Notes: a model not told the origin generated them from the letters alone. 64,000 nucleotides of DNA from Armatimonadota bacterium (GCA_003577165.1 QEUM01000013.1:1-64000), one strand, 5' to 3'; numbered from the stretch's first letter, positions 53,160 through 62,252 are shown. Numbers and translations: made by a program.

Positions 53160-53813
53160 GTGTGGATGCGTGTAATCGCCCAGCCCTATCAACACCAAGA
53201 CGCCGTCATCGAAGCGGACACAGAAGCCCTTTGCGCGCTTGCCGCCGCGCTTCGCTCTGCACGAACTGTGAGAACCAGCCACTGTGGCCCATTCGATAGC
53301 GATGAGCGGAGATTCGAAGTGAGCATTCTCGTTGACAACTCGCTCATCAATTCGCGCCGATGGAGTCGGGCGATACTTCCCGACACCGATCCGGATGAAG
53401 CATCGGAGCGAGCCGAGACGCGTTCGCTCGCACCCCACGAGCACGCGCGCATGGTGCTCGCTGGCGAAGGTGCAGGCACTCCGCTAACAGTTGGCGGCGT
53501 GTTCTCGCTTCTCTCCTTCGTCGGCATCGCCCGCGGGTTCAACCTGAACCTGCACGGGCCCGGTCGGGACGATGGCGTTGCCTGGATCGTCACGAACGAC
53601 CCGGGGTGTCAGGAGTTAGTGCGGACCGTGGTGCGAGCTGTGGAAGGGGGGATGGCGAAGTCCTGCTTCGCATCAGGGGAGCGGTCGCCCGCCTGGATGT
53701 TCGTCGAGGATTCCCGGACGAAAGCCGAGTACAGGTTCCTTGCTTGGATTCCAGAGAAAGGTGAAGTCGTGGAAGTGCGGAACTTGTGGCGTCCCGATCG
53801 GCTGGCCCCGTGA
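53160..53813 (+). CDS. Orphan soluble protein, cassette 2
   Basis: The 217-residue protein (GTG 53160, or ATG 53166) has no signal peptide or helix. Residues 1-100 hold a possible small alpha/beta domain (FEVSILVDNSLINSRRWSRA). The C-terminal part is LNLHGPGRDDGVAWIVTNDP and KAEYRFLAWIPEKGEVVEVRN. No family recognised. It begins 47 bases after the previous gene, and no REP copy separates them, so they may form a two-gene cassette. Confidence 0.5.
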   Translation: MWMRVIAQPYQHQDAVIEADTEALCALAAALRSARTVRTSHCGPFDSDERRFEVSILVDNSLINSRRWSRAILPDTDPDEASERAETRSLAPHEHARMVLAGEGAGTPLTVGGVFSLLSFVGIARGFNLNLHGPGRDDGVAWIVTNDPGCQELVRTVVRAVEGGMAKSCFASGERSPAWMFVEDSRTKAEYRFLAWIPEKGEVVEVRNLWRPDRLAP

Positions 53814-53875
53814 CGACAGGCGCATTTTTCCTTTTACGCTTGCGCGGAACATTCGATGCCTGCCGAGCGACACCA

Positions 53876-53901
53876 TCCACGGCGGGCCGTGGAGGGATAA
53901 G
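53876..53901. repeat. Short hairpin followed by GGGATAA, copy 2
   Basis: TCCACGGC-GG-GCCGTGGA (perfect 8-bp stem) then GGGATAA. It resembles 44656-44680. It sits 60 bases after the previous gene and could act as a terminator-like or mobile palindrome. Confidence 0.5.
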
Positions 53902-54038
53902 GGGAGAAAAGGTGGCATGGCAGAGGACATAATCCCTCTCACTCTCAGGCAGGTGAACGGCACGCCGATGACTCGAATCGCGGACCACGGTCACGAGATG
54001 CGGGGGCAGTCTGTTTGGCTCGGAGGGGCGACGCTCCG

Positions 54039-54491
54039 ATGATTTGGCGATCCGCCCTACTCGGGGCGCTGTGCGGCTTCTCGACCTCTCTTGTCATCTA
54101 CGACGGGCCGACTCTCTACTATCAGGGCCTCGGATTTGGAGTTGACTGGTCGTACGAAACCGCGCTCTCCGTTTCGAATCGCGCGGCCATCGTTACAGTG
54201 CTCCTCATCTTCCTGGGCTGTGCCCGGGCAGGGAGGCCGAGGCGGGACTTCGTCGTTGCGAGCGCTCTCGCAAATACCGTGACGGTTGCGTTCGGAGAGT
54301 CCGTAGGGAAAGACGTCGAGGACTTCCCGCCTCGAATTGATGCCTTGGTGGCTGGGTTCATCGGCTATGTGCCGATATCGCTCGTGATTTTTGGTCTTGT
54401 GTTTCTCCTCGCGAACGGCCTCACCTTACTGGGCAGAGCGATTTGGAAGCCGTCGCCGCCGATGGAGGCAGAGGTGGACGAACGTTTGTGA
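54039..54491 (+). CDS. Orphan membrane protein, cassette 3
   Basis: The 150-residue protein from ATG 54039 has GGAGGGG upstream. It has about four hydrophobic helices (SALLGALCGFSTSLVIY, AAIVTVLLIFLGCARA, VASALANTVTVAFG, VPISLVIFGLVFLLANGLTLL) and a short acidic end (EAEVDERL). No family recognised. Its last codons are part of the long repeat shared with 56090-56213. Confidence 0.6.
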   Translation: MIWRSALLGALCGFSTSLVIYDGPTLYYQGLGFGVDWSYETALSVSNRAAIVTVLLIFLGCARAGRPRRDFVVASALANTVTVAFGESVGKDVEDFPPRIDALVAGFIGYVPISLVIFGLVFLLANGLTLLGRAIWKPSPPMEAEVDERL

Positions 54492-54600
54492 GGTCATCCA
54501 TTCCTGTGGAGTACTCCGACAGCGAGGCGGCTCAGTGCAGGTGCTCAAAAGGCTGCAATGCCAGTGCACGGGCGCGCTGCGCTTACCCGTGCCACCCGAT
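54477..54600. repeat. REP-like repeat, long copy R2 (124 bp)
   Basis: It matches 56090-56213 over 124 bases with no length difference. The first ~15 bases are the end of the preceding gene (GACGAACGTTTGTGAGG), then GGTCATCCATTCCTGTGGAG, GACAGCGAGGCGGCTCAG, CTCAAAAGGCTGCAATGCCAG-type middle, and the hairpin GCACGGG...CCCGTGC followed by CACCCGA. Confidence 0.9.
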
Positions 54601-54728
54601 GGCACATCACAAAGAAGCGGGCCAAGCTTTCGCCGAATATTGAGGCCATGGTACGAACAGACCCCGTGTTGCGGTAAAGGAACGTTGAGGCTGAGTGAAT
54701 GCGCTGCGATAGTTTCAAATTCCCTACA

Positions 54729-55361
54729 ATGCGTCGGCTCGCAAAGCCGCTAGCCATTCTCGTCGCGCCAGTCGTCGCGGTGCTCTCTTGTAAAGCGACC
54801 GAACCGTCTGCGTCGCCGCCACGGCCGCCAGGAATGTGGCTTACCACGGAGGACTATCGTTGTCAAATCCGCATGCCGACTCAGGGATGGTCGATGCAGT
54901 ACACGCGCAGGCCGACAGCCGGTGGGCTTCGGCTTCGCTACCAGCTCATACTCGCAACGAACCCCGGAGTCCAAATCATCCTCGACAGTCTTCCCTGGCC
55001 CCGCGAGCGCGCGGTGGACAAATGGGTGGAATCGCTGACGAGCGGCGCGTCCGTCCCTTATCATCCCAGGGAGGTCAGAGGGCCGAGGCAGATTCGATTT
55101 TTCGACAAGGAGTGCACGTTCGTCGCTTGGCTCGCGGATACGTCGGCGGGCCCTGTCACGGGCTTCTCCAGGGCGTTCCGGATACCGGACCGCCTGATCG
55201 CGATGCACGTCATCATCCCAGTATTTGCCGCAGACGAGGAGCAGGATGCTGTTTTCAACGTTGCTTCGACGCTACGAGTCGGAGATGAGGTCCGCCGCGT
55301 CACCGACCCCGGGGCCATTCGAATCATGCCGAATCCCGTACCTCCTGATGATGGCGAGTAG
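54729..55361 (+). CDS. Orphan lipoprotein, cassette 4
   Basis: The 210-residue product (ATG 54729) has a lipoprotein signal MRRLAKPLAILVAPVVAVLSC with Cys as the last residue. A Pro-rich linker follows, then a beta domain with YRCQIRMPTQGWSMQYTRRP, WPRERAVDKWVESL and DTSAGPVTGFSRAFRIPDR. The phrase V...A...Q.GW is reminiscent of small stress-type or PsbP/DUF1795-like proteins, but identity is unproven. REP copy R2 precedes it. Confidence 0.6.
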   Translation: MRRLAKPLAILVAPVVAVLSCKATEPSASPPRPPGMWLTTEDYRCQIRMPTQGWSMQYTRRPTAGGLRLRYQLILATNPGVQIILDSLPWPRERAVDKWVESLTSGASVPYHPREVRGPRQIRFFDKECTFVAWLADTSAGPVTGFSRAFRIPDRLIAMHVIIPVFAADEEQDAVFNVASTLRVGDEVRRVTDPGAIRIMPNPVPPDDGE

Positions 55362-55400
55362 GTCGTTTAGTTCTGGTACGCCCATGCTTGTTTGCCGGCT

Positions 55401-55463
55401 CAGCGAGACGGCTCAGCGCAGGTGCTCAAAAGGCTGCAATGCCAGTGCACGGGCGCGCTTCGT
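55401..55463. repeat. REP-like repeat, truncated copy R3
   Basis: Begins CAGCGAGACGGCTCAG, has the R2-type middle (CTCAAAAGGCTGCAATGCCA) and GCACGGGCGCGCTTCG, then stops before the second hairpin arm. It lies between cassettes 4 and 5. Confidence 0.85.
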
Positions 55464-55532
55464 CGCGAAAGCGTCACGCCTGCGTGGGATAGAATCAACC
55501 ACCCACCCGCGGAGCTTGGGTGCCATTGTGCG

Positions 55533-56009
55533 ATGAGCGGCTTTGGAAGATATCTGAGACGCTTCGTTCTCTCAGATCTCGTTCTGCTCGCGATCGGCAC
55601 TGTCGCATACTCGTTGCCGTGCTTAGCGTTCGTTCTCTCTCCTGACTGGACTTACGGGTGGCTACCCGTGCCCGACTGGGCTCCTCACGACAAGCAAAGC
55701 ATAGCGGTCATTTTGTGGATAGTCGTTGCGACCATATTCCTATGGTGGTGGAGGAGAGGAAAGACATTGGTGTGGACGACCATTGTCGCGGCGAGTTGGC
55801 TGCTCTCGGCGATTCCCGATGCCTATGAAACACACTTTGGGCAAAGCGATGACTTCCTTGATTATCCGACGCTGCCTGAAAAGCTCTGGCTCTTTTTCGC
55901 CTTTCGTCTGGAAGTCCTCGTATGGTGTGTGCTCATTGGGCTCGTTATCGCGGCGATCGTCCACAACCTCCGTCCAACGCCCAAGGACCGTGCAGAGGGA
56001 TCGAGTTGA
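55533..56009 (+). CDS. Orphan membrane protein, cassette 5
   Basis: The 158-residue protein (ATG 55533; the frame upstream is repeat sequence) has about four helices: LVLLAIGTVAYSLPCLAFVL, SIAVILWIVVATIFLWWW, WTTIVAASWLLSAIP and LEVLVWCVLIGLVIAAIV. No family recognised. The remaining ~80 bases to the next repeat end in an open frame ...IDECL, possibly the surviving tail of a lost gene. Confidence 0.6.
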   Translation: MSGFGRYLRRFVLSDLVLLAIGTVAYSLPCLAFVLSPDWTYGWLPVPDWAPHDKQSIAVILWIVVATIFLWWWRRGKTLVWTTIVAASWLLSAIPDAYETHFGQSDDFLDYPTLPEKLWLFFAFRLEVLVWCVLIGLVIAAIVHNLRPTPKDRAEGSS

Positions 56010-56089
56010 GGGTCCATGAATGGCAATCAGCTGTTCTCCCAACGTGGGTGGTACGAAAGCGAGCGCTCATCCCGAAGGTGCAGAGGATT

Positions 56090-56213
56090 GACGAATGTCT
56101 GTGAGGTCATCCACTCCTCTGGAGTATTCCCGCAGCGAGGCGGCTCAGTGCACGGGCTGGAGAGACTACAATGCCTGTGCACGGGCGCGCTTCGCTTACC
56201 CGTGCCACCCGAG
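56090..56213. repeat. REP-like repeat, long copy R4 (124 bp)
   Basis: It matches 54477-54600 end to end, but its middle is R1-type (CTGGAGAGACTACAATGCCTG). The hairpin is intact (GCACGGG...CCCGTGC, CACCCGA). Its left end resembles the 3' end of cassette 3, though no full gene precedes it here. The next gene starts 4 bases later. Confidence 0.9.
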
Positions 56214-56216
56214 GCC

Positions 56217-56696
56217 ATGTCCAGACTAATCAAATATTCTCTCTACTGCTTGCTGACTATCTCTGCCCTAGCATCCATCAACGGATGCGCGAGCACACAC
56301 GACGGGAAGGTGTCGAGCACGAGTAGCCCCAGCCCGGAGCAGATTGACAATGAGGCAGCTGTTGCAATGGTCATCAGAGATGAACTGGATTCAGCTGGGC
56401 AGTTGCATAAGATACCAAATAGAATTGTCGTTGCCGATCCAATCCCAGCGCCGTTGAACGCCGAGAAGTTTCGGTCCTCTCTTAGGTCCATGCTCCAGCC
56501 AAAGGGGTATGAACTTCTTGCTGCGGCGGAGGACGAGCCTCTGCCCCGTGTTGTACTGCGACTGGACGCGCTTCGGCTGAATGGCCGAAATCCCAAGCTT
56601 TCGCTTTCCGTCCAGTGGGGCCCCCGCGCCGGTTACTCTGTTGAATTGCAGAAGACCGAAGCAGGAGTGGTCCGCAAAGTAGTCAGCCGACTCTAA
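56217..56696 (+). CDS. Orphan lipoprotein, cassette 6
   Basis: The 159-residue product (ATG 56217) has a lipoprotein signal [20 protein letters not shown] ending before Cys in SINGC. The mature part is a mixed domain with [39 protein letters not shown] and [20 protein letters not shown]. No family recognised. Start is 4 bases after REP copy R4, so the repeat likely supplies its 5' leader. Last gene of the cassette-like run. Confidence 0.6.
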   Translation: MSRLIKYSLYCLLTISALASINGCASTHDGKVSSTSSPSPEQIDNEAAVAMVIRDELDSAGQLHKIPNRIVVADPIPAPLNAEKFRSSLRSMLQPKGYELLAAAEDEPLPRVVLRLDALRLNGRNPKLSLSVQWGPRAGYSVELQKTEAGVVRKVVSRL

Positions 56697-56702
56697 CGCA
56701 AT

Positions 56703-56925
56703 CCTTGCACGGCACGTAGACGTCCGGCAGGAAGTGTCCCGATCATCGGGACCGTCGCCCTTGCACGCCTCGCACCGCCCGCCCTTGACGTTGAAGCTGA
56801 AGCGGCCGTACTTCTAGCCGCGCATCTCGGCGTCGGAGGTTGTCTCCCTCCCCAACCCCTCCCTCGTATTCCGCTCGCGCGAAAAACAAGGGCGCGGCTG
56901 CTCGCGGATCATGTCGAGGAAGCGC
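56703..56925 (-). pseudogene. uvrA: uvrA fragment 3: degraded zinc module
   Basis: On the minus strand it reads [20 protein letters not shown] again, with a stop codon in place of a Tyr/Asn (MRG then TAG), and a trace of the next motif ([10 protein letters not shown]). It differs from fragment 2 at several bases and contains a ~60-base insert with CCCTCCCC and CGCGCG. A second, older decayed copy of uvrA. It lies between the last cassette and tRNA-Ile2. Confidence 0.8.
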
Positions 56926-57023
56926 GAGAACTCCATAGATAGTCGTCCTCCGCATAGCGCAAAGCATGCGTGTCCCGTATCATGGAGTGGGCCCTTGGCG
57001 GGCTCGGCAAGGGCGTGCCGGAG

Positions 57024-57099
57024 TGGTGGGCCCGGCTGGATTCGAACCAGCGACCAAGCGGTTATGAGCCGCCCGCTCTAACCCCTGAGCTACGGGCCC
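57024..57099 (-). tRNA. tRNA-Ile2 (CAT anticodon, needs lysidine)
   Basis: The minus-strand cloverleaf has acceptor GGGCCCG / CGGGCCC, anticodon arm GGCGG-CTCATAA-CCGCT with a CAT anticodon, T arm GCTGG-TTCGAAT-CCAGC and an encoded CCA. Anticodon CAT alone would suggest Met, but the body matches Ile2 tRNAs that TilS converts to lysidine-34. It bounds the accessory region. Confidence 0.9.
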
Positions 57100-57197
57100 G
57101 GCGGGCCGGAGATTACCCCTGAGGGTCTCGGCCCCAGGCCGACCGGGGCACGCCGAGAGGTAACCTCGCCGCGGAAGGCAGCGTCTAAAGCCGTGGG

Positions 57198-57773
57198 ATG
57201 CCAATCGACGCCGCCCGCGTCGCCGGAATGAGTTTCGACGAAGACACCCTCCTCGTTCAACGTTTCCTCGGGGGGGATGCTTCGGCCTTCGACAGGATCT
57301 TCGACAAGTACAAGGATCGTGTCTACGTCGTCGCGCAAGGCGTCCTGCTGAACCCCGATGAAGCCCAGGACGCGGTGCAGGACGCGTTCGCGCTCATCTA
57401 TCGCAACCTTCCTCGGTTTCGGAGGCAGAGTTCGCTTTCCACGTGGATTTTCCGGGTTGCAGTGAACACGGCGATCCAGCATGCGCGCAAATTGAAGCAT
57501 CGAAAGCGGCAACTCCCGCTCTCCGCGGCATCCGATCAAGAGGCGCCGATTCTCGACGGGGGGGCGGACGCGGCGCACGTGCATCAGGCGCTCAGCCAGC
57601 TGAGGCCCGACGACCGAGCGGTCTTGACCCTTTTCTACTGGGAAGACCTTTCTCTTTCGCAGATGGCCGAAGCTCTCGGGTGCAGCGCGAACGCCGTGAA
57701 GACCAGGGTGTATCGGGCGCGGGAGCGGTTCCGAGAGGCATACACAGGCCTAGGGGGATCGGAGGATGGCTAA
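57198..57773 (+). CDS. ECF-type RNA polymerase sigma factor
   Basis: The 191-residue protein (ATG 57198, or ATG 57228) has sigma region 2: LLVQRFLGGDASAFDRIFDK, DEAQDAVQDAFALIYRNLPRF and STWIFRVAVNTAIQHARK. Region 4 has DDRAVLTLFYWEDLSLSQMAEALG and NAVKTRVYRARERFRE. It acts with core polymerase to switch promoters, usually held by an anti-sigma factor. The next gene overlaps by 8 bases and is a likely partner. Confidence 0.95.
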   Translation: MPIDAARVAGMSFDEDTLLVQRFLGGDASAFDRIFDKYKDRVYVVAQGVLLNPDEAQDAVQDAFALIYRNLPRFRRQSSLSTWIFRVAVNTAIQHARKLKHRKRQLPLSAASDQEAPILDGGADAAHVHQALSQLRPDDRAVLTLFYWEDLSLSQMAEALGCSANAVKTRVYRARERFREAYTGLGGSEDG

Positions 57774-58590
57774 GGAGAAGCGCCTGCCTCAGGAACTGGA
57801 AGACCTCCTATGGACGGTCGCGGAGAGCGACGACCCTCGCGTCAGAAGCGAATTCGAACTCCGGTATCCGCACCTGCGCGGCGAACTTGCGACGAGGACG
57901 GCGATGCTGGACGTGCTGCGTCACGCGAAGCCGAAATCGGGATCGGAAGGATCGAAGCTTCGCCCCTTCGAGACGCCAAAGTCTGCGCGACCCCGTTCTC
58001 TGTGGTTGGCGCCGGCATTGGCGGTGCTGTTAGCGGCGCTCGGCTTCGGTGCGTTCTCTCTGACGAAGTTGTTGATTTCGAGCAGCGCTCCGCCGCCCAA
58101 GACGGAGGTTCAAGGGACGGGATCCGAGCCTTCGCAGGCCCCGCCGGAGGACGGCGGAACGATGCAGGGCATGACGCCGGACGGCGTCGAGGATGCGGGG
58201 CGCCGAGGCGTCGGCGAGCGGCCCACGCCGCCTCCCACGCCTGAGAAGAGCATCGAACTCCTCGCGCAGGGGATGTCCCTGATGGAGGCGCTCGACAAGA
58301 TCGCCATGTTTGGCCAGGTGGACATCCAGGTGATGCCGGACGTGCAGAACGTGCCGCTCGTGTTCGGCGACTCCCCTCCTGGCGCAAAGGTGATCGGCAA
58401 CGTGCGCCAACTTCTCGAGATGATCGAGCGGGTCGCCCCGGTGCGCATCCTGGATAACGGCGAGAACGCCTACCTCGTGCTACCGCTCGACAAGGTTCGG
58501 AATTTGGAGCCGGAGCCTGGACCGACCGGAGAGGCCGCACCGTCTTCCAGCCGGCCGCGAGGCCCGGTCTCCTCGTCAGGCGGGAACTGA
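57766..58590 (+). CDS. Membrane protein with STN-like domain, likely sigma partner
   Basis: The 274-residue protein has a cytoplasmic N-terminal region (LPQELEDLLWTVAESDDPRV, helical, anti-sigma-like), a membrane helix near 82-104 (LWLAPALAVLLAALGFGAF), and a Pro/Gly-rich linker. Residues ~165-245 form an extracytoplasmic domain: SLMEALDKIAMFGQVDIQVM, VPLVFGDSPPGAKVIGNVRQ, LLEMIERVAPVRI, the layout of STN/secretin N-domains. This could be a sensing domain. It overlaps the sigma gene by 8 bases. Confidence 0.7.
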   Translation: MAKEKRLPQELEDLLWTVAESDDPRVRSEFELRYPHLRGELATRTAMLDVLRHAKPKSGSEGSKLRPFETPKSARPRSLWLAPALAVLLAALGFGAFSLTKLLISSSAPPPKTEVQGTGSEPSQAPPEDGGTMQGMTPDGVEDAGRRGVGERPTPPPTPEKSIELLAQGMSLMEALDKIAMFGQVDIQVMPDVQNVPLVFGDSPPGAKVIGNVRQLLEMIERVAPVRILDNGENAYLVLPLDKVRNLEPEPGPTGEAAPSSSRPRGPVSSSGGN

Positions 58591-58644
58591 CGCGGCGCCT
58601 GGGCGCGAACTACAATGGGGGCCAGCAGCGTCCCAGACACTACT

Positions 58645-59448
<804 letters not shown>

Positions 59449-59483
59449 ACCTGAACCCCGACAGGTAGAATTGATTCTACGGT

Positions 59484-59520
59484 GAGCGCCGGTCTTCACC
59501 TGGCGCTCTTCAGTTTTCAG
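59484..59520 (+). terminator. Terminator-like hairpin after the prepilin-type gene
   Basis: GAGCGCC (59484-59490) pairs with GGCGCTC (59502-59508) around an 11-base loop, followed by TTCAGTTTTCAG. A smaller hairpin GTAGAA-TTGA-TTCTAC lies just before (59465-59480). Together they probably end transcription before ppdK. Confidence 0.55.
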
Positions 59521-59522
59521 CC

Positions 59523-62252
59523 ATGGAAAAATCCGCGTTCGCCGATCAGGACTCCGCAGTCCCACAGAAGTTCATCTACCTCTTTCGCGAAGGTGCCGCC
59601 GAGATGCGCGACTTGCTCGGAGGAAAGGGCGCGAACCTCGCGGAGATGACCCGCATCGGGCTTCCCGTCCCCCCCGGCTTCACCATCACGACTGAAGTTT
59701 GCCGCGACTACTATCGCAACGGCGGCAAGTTGCCTTCGGCGCTGATGCAGCAGGTCAAGGACGCGATGGCCGACGTCGAGAAGGACTTGGGGAAGAAACT
59801 GGGCGACCCGAAGAATCCCCTCTTGGTGTCGGTGCGTTCGGGAGCGAAGTTTTCGATGCCGGGAATGATGGACACAATCCTCAACCTCGGGCTCAACGCG
59901 GAGACGCTTCGGGGACTGATCGAGGCGACGGGCAATCCGCGGTTCGCTTGGGATGCGAACCGACGCTTCATCATGATGTTTTCCGACGTCGTGCTCGACG
60001 TGCCGAAGCACAAGTTCGAAAAGATCCTGCACGAATACAAAGAGAAGCATCGTCTGAAGCAAGACACCGACCTCTCCGCTGAGCAGTGGGAAGAGATTTC
60101 AAGCCTGTTTCTCGCTTTCGTGAGGAGCGAGTCCGGCCGTGACTTCCCCTCCGATCCGTGGGAGCAGTTGGAGATGGCGATCGAGGCGGTGTTCCGAAGT
60201 TGGAACAACGAGCGCGCGATCGTGTACCGTCGGAAAGAGAAGATAGACGAGAGCCTCGGCACGGCCGTGAACATCCAGGCGATGGTGTACGGCAACATGG
60301 GTGAAGACTCAGGAACGGGTGTCGCATTCACGCGCGACCCTTCCAACGGCGAGAAGATTCTCTATGGCGAGTATCTAATCAACGCGCAGGGCGAAGACGT
60401 GGTCGCCGGAATCCGCACGCCGCTCCCCATCTCGGACATGGAGCGAACCGACCCCAAGGCTTACGAACAGTTCATCCAGATCTGCGATCTCTTGGAGAAG
60501 CACTACAAGGACATGATGGACCTCGAGTTCACGGTCGAAAAGGGCCGCCTCTTCATGCTCCAGTGCAGAAGCGGAAAGCGCACCGGACTTGCTGCGGTTC
60601 GCCTGGCAGTGGAGATGGTGGAAGAGGGGCTCATTGACAAGGCGACCGCCATCAATCGAGTCACTTCCGAGCAACTCGACCAACTGCTTCACCCGCGAAT
60701 TGACGAAGGGCACATCATCGAGAACGGAGTGGAGCCGGTGGCCGAAGGTCTTGCCGCCTCGCCGGGAGCGGCGGTTGGACAAGTCGTCTTCGATGCCGAC
60801 CGCGCCCACGAACTCGGCAGCCAAGGCCAAAAGGTCATCTTGGTGCGAGAAGAGACGAATCCCGATGATGTGCATGGGATGCTCGCCGCGCAGGGCATTC
60901 TCACCTCCCGGGGGGGCAAGACATCGCACGCAGCCGTCGTCGCACGCGGGTTCGGGATTCCGTGCGTCGCTGGATGTGAGGCGATCAAGGTGGACGTTCA
61001 GGCGAAGCGATTTACGGTCAACGGCCGCGTCGTTTCCGAAGGAACATGGATCACGATTGACGGAACGACGGGCCGCGTGTTCCTCGATCGAGTTCCGCTC
61101 ATCGACCCGGAGATTTCCGGTCATTTCGCGAGACTGATGCAGTGGTGCGATGAGACTCGGCGGCTCGGCGTGCGGGCGAACGCCGACAATCCCCGAGACG
61201 CAGCGCAGGCCATCGAGTTTGGCGCGGAAGGGATCGGCCTGTGCCGAACCGAGCACATGTTCTTTGAACGCGACCGCCTGCCAATCGTGCAATCCATGAT
61301 TCTCGCGGAAACCGATCACGACCGCGAACTCGCGCTCGACAAGTTGCTCGGCCTTCAGCAGAGAGATTTCGAGGGCATCTTCGAGGTGATGGCGGGACGC
61401 CCGGTGACCGTTCGGCTCCTGGACCCGCCCCTGCACGAGTTCCTGCCGAATCATGAGGAGCTCTTGAGCCAAGTCGTCGAACTTCGACTTGCCGTGAACA
61501 CTCTCGGCGCGCACGCGATCCAGGAAGTGCTTGCGGACAAGGAGAAACTCCTCAAACTCGTCGAAGCGATGCGTGAAGCAAACCCGATGCTGGGATTGCG
61601 TGGCGTTCGACTCTCCGTGCTCTTCCCTGGAATCGTCGCGATGCAGACGCGAGCGATTCTCCAGGCCGCGGTCGCCGTGAAGAAGCGCGGATACGAAGTG
61701 CATCCGGAGATCATGATTCCGCTGGTGGGCCACGTCAACGAATTGAAGACGGTGCGGGAATCGCTGGAGAACGTTGCACGGAAGGTGCTGGACGAGACAG
61801 GTGAAACGGTTCCCTACAAGTTCGGGACGATGATCGAACTTCCGCGCGCCTGTCTGGTCGCGGATCAAATCGCGCAACATGCGGAGTTTTTCTCGTTCGG
61901 AACGAACGACCTCACGCAGACGACGTTCGGCTACAGCCGGGATGACGCCGAAGGCAAGTTCCTGCAGAAATACGTCGAGATGAAGATTCTGCCCAACAAT
62001 CCGTTCGAGACGCTCGACACGGAGGGAGTTGGCAAACTCATGCAGACTTGCGTGACAGAAGCTCGCAAGACAAATCCAGTGATCAAACTCGGCATCTGCG
62101 GCGAGCATGGCGGCGATCCATCCTCGATCGCCTTCTGCGAGGAATTGGGGTTGGACTACGTGAGTTGTTCGCCGTTCCGCGTTCCGATCGCGAGGCTGGC
62201 CGCCGCGCAAGCGGCCATCGGCGGCCGATCCTCCGCGGTCGTGGACAAATAA
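59523..62252 (+). CDS. ppdK: Pyruvate, phosphate dikinase
   Basis: The 909-residue enzyme interconverts pyruvate + ATP + Pi with phosphoenolpyruvate + AMP + PPi. ATP-grasp N-terminus: FIYLFREGAAEMRDLLGGKG, VSVRSGAKFSMPGMMDTILN, VYGNMGEDSGTGVAFTRDPS. The swivelling His is in GILTSRGGKTSHAAVVAR. The C-terminal PEP site has AEGIGLCRTEHMFF, SFGTNDLTQTTFGYSRDD, and the catalytic Cys in GICGEHGGDP. Full length. No regulatory PDRP gene is adjacent. Confidence 0.98.
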   Translation: MEKSAFADQDSAVPQKFIYLFREGAAEMRDLLGGKGANLAEMTRIGLPVPPGFTITTEVCRDYYRNGGKLPSALMQQVKDAMADVEKDLGKKLGDPKNPLLVSVRSGAKFSMPGMMDTILNLGLNAETLRGLIEATGNPRFAWDANRRFIMMFSDVVLDVPKHKFEKILHEYKEKHRLKQDTDLSAEQWEEISSLFLAFVRSESGRDFPSDPWEQLEMAIEAVFRSWNNERAIVYRRKEKIDESLGTAVNIQAMVYGNMGEDSGTGVAFTRDPSNGEKILYGEYLINAQGEDVVAGIRTPLPISDMERTDPKAYEQFIQICDLLEKHYKDMMDLEFTVEKGRLFMLQCRSGKRTGLAAVRLAVEMVEEGLIDKATAINRVTSEQLDQLLHPRIDEGHIIENGVEPVAEGLAASPGAAVGQVVFDADRAHELGSQGQKVILVREETNPDDVHGMLAAQGILTSRGGKTSHAAVVARGFGIPCVAGCEAIKVDVQAKRFTVNGRVVSEGTWITIDGTTGRVFLDRVPLIDPEISGHFARLMQWCDETRRLGVRANADNPRDAAQAIEFGAEGIGLCRTEHMFFERDRLPIVQSMILAETDHDRELALDKLLGLQQRDFEGIFEVMAGRPVTVRLLDPPLHEFLPNHEELLSQVVELRLAVNTLGAHAIQEVLADKEKLLKLVEAMREANPMLGLRGVRLSVLFPGIVAMQTRAILQAAVAVKKRGYEVHPEIMIPLVGHVNELKTVRESLENVARKVLDETGETVPYKFGTMIELPRACLVADQIAQHAEFFSFGTNDLTQTTFGYSRDDAEGKFLQKYVEMKILPNNPFETLDTEGVGKLMQTCVTEARKTNPVIKLGICGEHGGDPSSIAFCEELGLDYVSCSPFRVPIARLAAAQAAIGGRSSAVVDK

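Noticed and set aside
55392-55532. N-terminal extension of cassette 5 (and likewise of cassette 6 before 56217)
   Set aside because: The extra residues are translated REP repeat sequence. The membrane and lipoprotein signals begin at the later ATGs.
52486-56213. Integron with attC sites
   Set aside because: The repeats lack the GTTRRRY-type core and no tyrosine integrase is present. The hairpin core fits REP elements better.
57024-57099. tRNA-Met for the CAT anticodon gene
   Set aside because: The GGGCCC acceptor and body match Ile2 tRNAs. Initiator or elongator Met features are not seen.
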